Origin: Hormiphora californensis
Lineage: Eukaryota > Ctenophora > Tentaculata > Cydippida > Pleurobrachiidae
Reading direction: 5' to 3'
Length of the DNA: 64,000 bases
NCBI GenBank assembly: GCA_020137815.1
Contig: CM035356.1
Span: 7,623,211-7,687,210 of the forward strand
How positions within the stretch are numbered: position 1 is the stretch's first letter; each line of letters opens with the position of its first letter. A program made the position numbers and the translations under genes. Below the pieces are notes generated by a model. It ran no database searches, was not told the DNA's origin, and was given only the letters and a program-made list of their open reading frames with translations. This document shows, one piece after another, positions 56,532 to 64,000 of this stretch.

Positions 56532-58222
56532 AAATACATTGGAGATATACAAGGATGTGTGGGGGTGAAGTTGATTAGCCAACATCTACTTGTTGCTTGA
56601 AGGACACCCATGTGTATTTATAGTCCCCGGCCTCCCTTTCGGTAATCAGATGTGTCAGATAATACTCTGACGCAATGAACCAAGAATTGCATTGAGGGTA
56701 ATGCAGGGGGGGGGGAGATAGACAGTTGAGATGAGAAAGATAGAGAGAGGGAGATAGAGATAAAGGGGTACAGAGACAGAGAGATTATTTAGCTGTTTTT
56801 GGTAAACGATATTGTTCACAAATCGTAGTATGTGATCCCATCAGAAGAATATCTGGGTGTAGCTAAATGGCTTCAAAGTTGAAGGGTATAATGTCTAAAG
56901 AATTGAGGAAGTGAGTGAGCACAAACTATTCTGATTAAATAATATTTGAAAATATTTAACAAAAAGAGAGGCTGATATAGATTGCATCTTGCTAGTGCTA
57001 ATTTCTAAATACAACAGTTTAAAGACTTTCATCTATAGCGACTATAATATCATGAATATACCCCATTCAAGTGATAGAGATCGTTTGAAAACTTACAAAA
57101 TTTATAATTACGTCAATCACAACAACTTGCTTGATAGATCATATTATTTAAACACACAAAGGAGAGAAAATGGTGGTATCCGAGAGATAAAAAAGGAAGG
57201 AAAAGGAAAACATATATATATATATTTAAAAAGAAATAATTAGATATATCCAGTGTTTCATGTTTGTGATTAAAATGAGAGCCATATATATATATATATT
57301 ATATAACAACACGTGTACGTGTTAATAGGATCACAAAAACCAAGCAAGTTGTAAGAATTGTGATTGCAAACCAGTAAAAAATATATATTTCCATGTCATA
57401 AATATTGGTAAAACCGCGGAAGGTCGATCTGATGAATGACGATTTGTACACAAGCAATGATGTAAATTGGGACGAAGCTAATTACTATATAATCAGTTAA
57501 TTACATTGGGAAATGAGTTTTGATCGAACAAACTAAATTAGATTCAGAAGATGTCATCATTGAATAATGAATTATCATGCAGCGAGTTTCCGAAGTCCGA
57601 ACAAATAATCATTGAATAAGGATCGACTGATGGTTTATTAGCCGCATATCAAAGAGGAAGTTTAGTTTTCTCGTTCCGGCTGGAGAAAACTTCTCACACT
57701 TTCTCACGGATAATCATTTATGCATTAATCAAATAGGTCTACTAAATAGAAATTATCTTACTATAACTAGTTGCTGCAAGTTACAAAACACATCGCTTCT
57801 GTTTTTACTGTAACCAATCACTTGTAAATTGTAATGCAACAAATCTTCAAACGCAGACTGTAGTCAGGTACTATTTCTTTATCATAACTACTTTACTAGA
57901 CGCGGGAGGGAGAATTATTGCCTTTACAAATGTAAAAGAGGGTCAAAACATAACAAGGAGAATCATTGCCTTCAAAGGATTGATTTATTTTCATTAAGAG
58001 TCAAGATGAGCCAATGTTTAGAGCTGCAATGTTTAGAAAAGGAAGGAATGCCGCCCCTCCTGGTCAGAAAGGATGATTTCTAGCTTGCAATTCACATGCA
58101 ACGAATAAACGCAATTTCTTCTAGTGGCCCCGCTCTCGAGGGGGGAAGGACAAAGCACCTGACTAATAACCGTCCGTCGAGCAAATGATACAATGACGCG
58201 TACTACATCTTACTCTCTGTCT

Positions 58223-58225
<3 letters not shown>

Positions 58226-58282
<57 letters not shown>

Positions 58283-58302
58283 AGAGAGAGAGAGAGAGAG
58301 AG
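58226..58302. repeat. (GA)n microsatellite
   Basis: GA tract with one AAGG break. Confidence 0.95.
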
Positions 58303-60589
58303 GAGGAGAGTACTTTAATAGAGAGTCGAGTAGAGAAGACTAGATGAGACCCCTTTTAGGAGCGGCGCCGAGATCGTAGGTCTATCTCGAATCTGCCGGG
58401 AATCTATCTGATAGCTTCAGTCGCCCCTCAGATCGCTCTCTCATCTAGCTCTATCTCTCTTGCTCTCTCTACTCTCTCTTATCTCTAAAAGGGGGCGTTT
58501 CTCTTCTCCGAGAGTAGAAGATCGCGTTTTCTCGTTGTGATCGAAGAGGATTGTCTCCCTCATTACTCAGCTTAACCTTCAAAATAATCATGGAATTACA
58601 AAAAGCAATGTTGCGATTCCGCTAATTGTAGTTTTGATCAGAGCTGCGATTACAAGACTAGACATACATGGCTGGGTTCCGTTAATGCCAAAGTGTGAGC
58701 CAACCAAAACCGTTCTGGAGTTGTTAAATTGTTATCTAGGGTAGTCTAATAGGCTGAGGAAGAGTGAGAGAGACTATTTAAGTGAGAGGAACCTAAGAGA
58801 GGGGAACCTAAGAGAGGGAGACCTAAGAGAGAGAGGGGAAAGTAACGGATCGTTGCTTGCTATTTCCAGATACTAAGATAAGACATGATGAAATGAATTT
58901 AAGACAAATTAGCACGCATATAATGTCAATCTGAACTCATCTATCACACGGGTCATGAATAATTGTGGCGATGTCCTTTAAAGAATATACCTTTTTGATA
59001 ACATTTTGATTTTTGAGAACATTCAATTTTCATTTAAATGTTTCAATAGAGCTGAGAAACTCTATGGTTTACGTGTTTTATATTGACGAGAGTCGAGAGT
59101 GTGATCAGAATTATATATGACGAGATGAAGTATTTACCATCTAAGAATCTTTATAAGAGACGAATAATATTTCATAAAACTGAAATTTCAGTCGAGGGTT
59201 AGGCAGTTTGCGTCCTGAGCCCGCATCTGATGCATGTCTCAGAATGTGCAGAGACTATGAATGGAGAATCATTGGCAATCGTCGCGTGACGAATCGTACC
59301 CAGAATGTACAAGCGAAGGAAGGGATGATCATTGCCGATCGTTTCAGTAGAGCTGTAGTAGTCTCGCAGCTATTGCCGGTTCACAGTCCTGATGGACATG
59401 TATAAGCGGGTAACCCGTATTATGATTGGTTTCGGGTTTGTGAATAGATCCTGATACAGCATATATACTATCAAGATGATGAGATGAGGGGGATGTGACA
59501 GCTGTTATATTGATCCAGATTCCGATCTTGCAAGGTAATTGGGAAATATAGATGAAAATTCAGTATGTCTTTCAATATGCCAATATGGCCTCATGCATAA
59601 TAATAATAATTGTATCTCAGTGAACTGAATATGTATAGGTAATGATATTTCACCCGACAATCCGACATCGTGCAACGCGACTCTATATCTATCACTGATT
59701 GTTGAGTAAGGGAGATCAGTGCAGAGCGATCAGCCTATCAGTGAAGTTTATTGCAGTAAAACCTCACTGTTAATATATCAACATTGCTTAGGGTTATAAC
59801 TGCAGAAGGGGAGGGATGTAGTACTAAAGTACAGACCCGTCAAAGTCAATAAGGGCCAAAGGACTGGATAAGTCTTTATCGGCTTCAAAAAGCTGTGCTT
59901 CACATATTGTGATGAACTGGCGGCCGGTGAAAAGAAGTTTACCCTGTTCTAATTCACAGTTCGCATACCATCAGTTTGTAGAACTATGTGAATTGCTGGA
60001 CCGGGCGACAAGTGGTGTTAAATGCGATGAAAAGTTGTTGAGTAAGGGGTGATAACAAATGATAAGCCGGACTTTAGGTCAGTTATAATATAGAGAAGTA
60101 AAACTGGATAGTATGTAGATGTGTCTAAGAATCCAAGATACCTGCAGATCTGCGGTTTAATTCTGCACAGGGCGGGGTAAAAATAGCAAAGTTCCTCTCT
60201 GCATCAACAACAACAGCTGAGCTAGTTATGACAACGTGTGAAAATATTACAGTTATTATCATTCTTATATAGCTCTCTCTCTTGAGTTTTCATAATTTTC
60301 CCAGCGAACTGTTTTCAGGTGTGATCGGAAACTCGTTCTAATCTCTTCCACTAACTATCACGTCCTATTTTCTCTCCAGCTCTGATGAACCCTAGCTCTC
60401 ATGTCACTTGATCTCTAATAATAATTTTACTTAATCTCTAAAAGCGTATCTCTAATAGTATTAATCTCTAATAGTAATCGTAGTATAGTATCGATCCCAT
60501 GTACGGAGATGGTCTTCCGCAATCCCACGTTCTGCGCCTGTCACCGGGATACTTCTTCAGTCCCATCTTACCACATTGTGCGTGAGAGT

Positions 60590-60882
60590 GAGAGATAGAG
60601 ATAGAGAGAGAGAGAGAGAGGAGAGAGAGGTAGAGAGAGGCGAGGAGATAGAGGAGAGAGAGTGAGAGAAGGACGAGAGAGACGAGAGAGAGGAGAGAGA
60701 AGAGGAGAGAGAGGAGAGAAAGAATGAGGGGAGAGAAGAGAGAGAGAAGAGAGGAGAGGAGGAGGAGAGAGAGAGAGGAGGGAGAGAGTAGAGAGGAGAG
60801 AGGAGAAGAGAGGGTGAGAGGGAGAGAGGAGAGTAGAGGAGTGAAGGAGAGGAGAGGAGGAGAGGAGAGTGAGAGTGAGAGT

Positions 60883-60956
<74 letters not shown>
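60590..60956. repeat. Long degenerate GA/GAGG purine tract
   Basis: About 365 bp of almost pure purine on the plus strand, GA dinucleotide at both ends with GAGG-rich centre. Confidence 0.95.
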
Positions 60957-62071
60957 TATGTACGTGATTATGTTGATAACATACAAGCTCGAAAAATATG
61001 AAACAACAGCAAAATGAAGTCACTATTCAAACTGCAAAAGTAAAATGACGGATCCTGTTTTTTCCTGAAGCAATCTGCTTGACGGCAGTTCTGCTACAAA
61101 AGAAGGTCGGGAGCCAATTAGAATGACACATGTTATGTGAGTCATACTGCAGTTATACTACATGGCATTGGCCATTGAATTGAGACTTAAATGGCAAATT
61201 AGGGTGGTAGACTGATTGGGTATTATAGACAAGTTGGATAGATTGATCAATTCTTACGACAAGACCCACCCTAGTACAAATATTATGTTGACCTTTGTTA
61301 ATTGACAAGTAGCAGTAATTGATCCTAATTACCCTTCACTATTGCAAACATGTGTCCGTCGCTTGAGAAAACAATCCGTCACGCAAATGCAAGCCATCCG
61401 CAGGATTGCTATAATAGGATCCAGATTGTCAGAGTTTCTATTATTTTCTCTGATACAATGTGAGGCTAACAAACAGTTATCCGACCAACTGTCTACTATA
61501 GCTATTGCAGGATCCACTAGAACTCTTACATTTACATCTGAATGACATTAGGACTCGGACAACTGTACATACTACATCTTACACGCAAACTGTCTGTTAG
61601 TATGTACCTACACTTCAAAAACACTAGCTGGTTGCTGAGTAAAGGCCGGGTGGAGAACGATATAATGAATTGGTGTATGTTGTTTTGGCTAACAACCCTC
61701 AGAGATAGCTGACATCAACAAACTTAGTACGAGGGGGGCACAACTGGACACCTGGGTACCATCTAACAGGTATTGAAGAGAAAGGGTGAGGGAGACAGAG
61801 AGAGTAAGGGGTTGAGAGAGAGAAGGAGAAAAGAAGATGGTGATAGTACAGAAGTGACTAATGGTAAAGATGATGCTCAAGGTCTGGTATGTGTATTATA
61901 CACAACAGCTGCACGGAATGACGAGAGAAGCAGGCAGGAAGGAGACATAGAGAATCCTGGGGGTTTGAGTCGGGAGAAAGAATTAGAGAGTAGGTTTATC
62001 TTAGACTATAAATGCATGTCTATAGACAATATAGACAACGATATATCGCTGTAGTATCAATGAGCACTTAC

Positions 62072-62107
62072 CGACTGTGAAAATACTGCAGTGCTTCCAT
62101 TCTTCAT
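62072..62107 (-). CDS. Possible first coding exon, MKNGSTAVFSQS
   Basis: A 12-codon start exon: the ATG at 62107 (in-frame TGA 6 bases upstream) to CAGTCG|GTAAGTGC, phase 0, a perfect donor. The peptide MKNGSTAVFSQS resembles MNGSTGTVFISP at 49444, so it may be the first exon of a related gene. The dispersed GTCAGAGCATTGGCCTGAC motif lies 10 bp upstream of the ATG on the minus strand. Too short for confidence alone. Confidence 0.35.
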
Positions 62108-62117
62108 TCCTCACTTA

Positions 62118-62136
62118 TCAGAGCATTGGCCTGACA
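62118..62136. repeat. Dispersed TCAGAGCATTGGCCTGACA motif
   Basis: One copy, directly upstream (on the minus strand) of the MKNGST start. Confidence 0.9.
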
Positions 62137-62139
62137 GTT

Positions 62140-63520
62140 CCTCACTTCACGCTCCAAGTTCTCCGAGATGATAGACATTCATGAAGTCTTGCCAAACGAT
62201 AGCTGAACCATGTGTTACAACGCATTCGTCACTTCAAAGTCATGGCTTCAAAGTGAATACTGAATAATTGTTTTATAAACAGAAGGCGAGGGAACTGAAG
62301 GATTCTACGATATACTGCAAGGTGTTTCTAGAGCCTGATAGGACCTCCGAGGAGAGATTGGAAAGGAGAAGAACTCTACAGACTCTGTGATTTGAGAGTG
62401 TCACATCCTGAGGGACGTTACGTGATAAGACGTGGAGTGATTCAGTGTGTGTAGAACTCCGGGTGTTGCCTGTTATAGCGGGATTTTCCTGCGTTGGCAA
62501 AGCCCTTGATTGGGTGTGTGTAAATATTTGGTTTTCATTGTTTTCCGTTCCCTTTCTAAATTTTACCCCGATACAAAAAACAGTAATTATTTAAGTTATT
62601 TCATACCGTATACCTTGCCATGCTATTATAGCACGCGATACTAAAGCACACTTTTTCAGCTAGATCAGGCTAAACATGTGCTTATATTACCCGAGCGCTA
62701 CGTAAAGTGTGCATCCCGTTACAGTAACGCGTTATACCGTTTCTCCACTGCAAGCAGCCGTGTCAAGGATTTAGAGACGAATTGTATGTTGACCTAAGAA
62801 CCCTGAATCACAGACTCAAGGATTTAGAGACGTATCCCTGTTAAGAAGGGATCAATGCAGGAATACTGTATGAAGGACCTGGGAGACGCTGTGATTCGTT
62901 GGTTTGATGAATTTCCTTAATTTAGAATTGACATACTCGAGGAAGTTGATTTAAAAAATGGGGCGAATCGTTTTGAAACCAAAGATTGAGTAAAGGAAGG
63001 ACCGAAAGTGATGAAGAATCGGGGAGACTGAGAAAATAATTATTTGTAATCTTAGTTCTCTTTATTATTATTATTATCATTATCTCTATCTTCATTATAG
63101 AGAGAAATAATTCTTTTGTCACGCGTGAATAAGGATATCCGGAGAAAGGGTGAAAGAGAAGTAGCACTTCATTTTGAACCATTTCCCCGGGCCCAATTGC
63201 TTAACCAAAGAACTTGATAGATTGCTCGTGAACCTGTTTCAATGTCACCAAGTACAATTTACATCAGTTTGTAGTTGCCGGATCAGCACTGCATCTCTCA
63301 GCTTTATCTCTAGCCTCGGGGGGGGGGGGGGGTCTAGCCTCGCTACTGCATCTAATTTCTGCAATCCAATCCTTGGTTTGCTGCTTTTTTAAATTGCCGG
63401 CTCTTATATATATACACAGACGTTTGGTTGTCAAGCAGTAAGGGACGCAGGTGGTAGATTGCCTCAAAATATACATTGGGAATCGCTTTCTGAATTTCAG
63501 AACTATTTTATGAACATAGG
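62140..63520. other. No firmly supported gene
   Basis: A minus-strand frame at 62273-62500 (ENPAITGNTRSSTHTESLHV) has an acceptor-like ACGCAG but no convincing donor. A G tract is at 63319-63332. Otherwise AT-rich. Confidence 0.35.
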
Positions 63521-63597
63521 TCATAGTGCAACAGCCAACAAGCCCTTCTTTTATAGATAAGAGCAAACAACTACATAGCCGATATAACTCTGTGAAC

Positions 63598-63849
63598 ATG
63601 GCCCTCGTGTTTACTGTAAGGGTTATTTCATTGGTTTTAATGATGTACGTCATGTCACCTGAACCAGCTACTGAACCTGAATCGAACTGTGAAGTTGTTG
63701 AAGTGAATGGCTACCTACACGAACAGTGCGGTGTGAGAAATGGTAAACAGTTATTCAAGTGCCCCTGGTCTGGGTCAGATAAACTTTACCATTTACTTAC
63801 TGATAATGAAATAAATAAATACTGTGAATATTTTAGGATAATGTTTTAA
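63598..63849 (+). CDS. Small secreted protein with four cysteines (83 aa)
   Basis: The ATG has a strong context (AACATGGCC) and the frame is uninterrupted to TAA. The N-terminus MALVFTVRVISLVLMMYVMS is a typical signal peptide (a basic residue, hydrophobic core, then SPEPATEPES), with cleavage likely near residues 19-24. The mature part has four cysteines: ESNCEVVEVNGYLHEQCGVR, then LFKCPWSGSD and INKYCEYFR. Two disulfides are possible. An acceptor-like CTTCTTTTATAG about 40 bases upstream suggests a spliced 5' leader. The length and layout suit a secreted peptide or small extracellular domain. I recognise no family and do not assign a role. It is on the opposite strand from the exon series. 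Confidence 0.65.
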   Translation: MALVFTVRVISLVLMMYVMSPEPATEPESNCEVVEVNGYLHEQCGVRNGKQLFKCPWSGSDKLYHLLTDNEINKYCEYFRIMF

Positions 63850-64000
63850 TTATGCACTGAACTGCTGTAGACATCACCCACTCACTTCACCCACACACAA
63901 CACCCACACACATGACCAAGCCTGTACGACAGGTTATTGATCACCGGCTGTATTACAGCACGAGAGAGCCGTCACTAGTATCGTGCAGTGATCCGAGGAT
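63850..64000 (+). other. 3' flank of the secreted-protein gene
   Basis: CACCCACACACA-rich sequence follows the stop codon. No AATAAA is seen before the window ends. Confidence 0.4.

Noticed and set aside
61773-62054. 93-codon plus-strand charged frame
   Set aside because: First half is a GA-rich repeat; no splice or start support.

Overview
The window looks like AT-rich nuclear DNA of an animal or close relative. It has no bacterial-style dense open frames. It carries many long (GA)n/(CT)n microsatellites, several terminal-inverted-repeat transposons and very large foldback palindromes. Coding sequence appears only as short exons bounded by recognisable splice sites. A sponge or other non-bilaterian would fit the short low-complexity exons and occasional introns of about 80-220 bp, but nothing in the sequence fixes the taxon.

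Genes. Almost every exon I can support lies on the minus strand, spread from about 62.1 kb down to 1.6 kb. Reading along the minus strand, the clusters are: 62107-62072 and 51751-51564; 49444-48578 (perhaps to 47858); 46121-45964; a two-exon gene 41007-40616 (103 aa); a three-exon gene 39428-38606 (about 125 aa); 34228-33388; a four-exon gene 31618-28177 (about 249 aa); 23800-23568; 21184-21083; 19827-19469 with 14377-14308 and 12854-12474; 7210-6760 with 6120-5998; and 4584-4423 with 1980-1636. The encoded proteins are mostly Ser/Thr/Pro/Asn/Gln-rich and look disordered. They carry repeated basic Arg/Lys-x-x-Ser sites and short amphipathic helices, and several exons resemble one another. I recognise no named family. 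The set could be a tandem array of small related genes, or one long gene with alternative first exons and repeated modules. On the plus strand a small secreted cysteine-containing protein (63598-63849) is convincing, and a 70-aa protein (26562-26774) is possible.

Mobile and structural DNA. There are three giant near-perfect palindromes: 17592-19007 (9-bp target duplication), 44254-45815 (TA duplication, mariner-like ends) and about 52919-56357 (arms built of a GATCAAAAT-type satellite, with a small pogo-like element nested at its centre). Smaller elements are 4861-5880 (same termini as the nested one, with a tRNA-like segment inside), 8825-9786, 12955-13074 and 50871-51405 (5-bp duplication, internal 13-bp minisatellite in both orientations). 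A decayed non-LTR reverse-transcriptase tail lies at 41933-42352.

Sequence quality. About 1-1250 and 15690-17450 are dominated by exaggerated homopolymer runs and look like poorly resolved consensus. Annotation there is not trustworthy. All gene models rest on reading frames and splice consensus read by eye, without homology searches.
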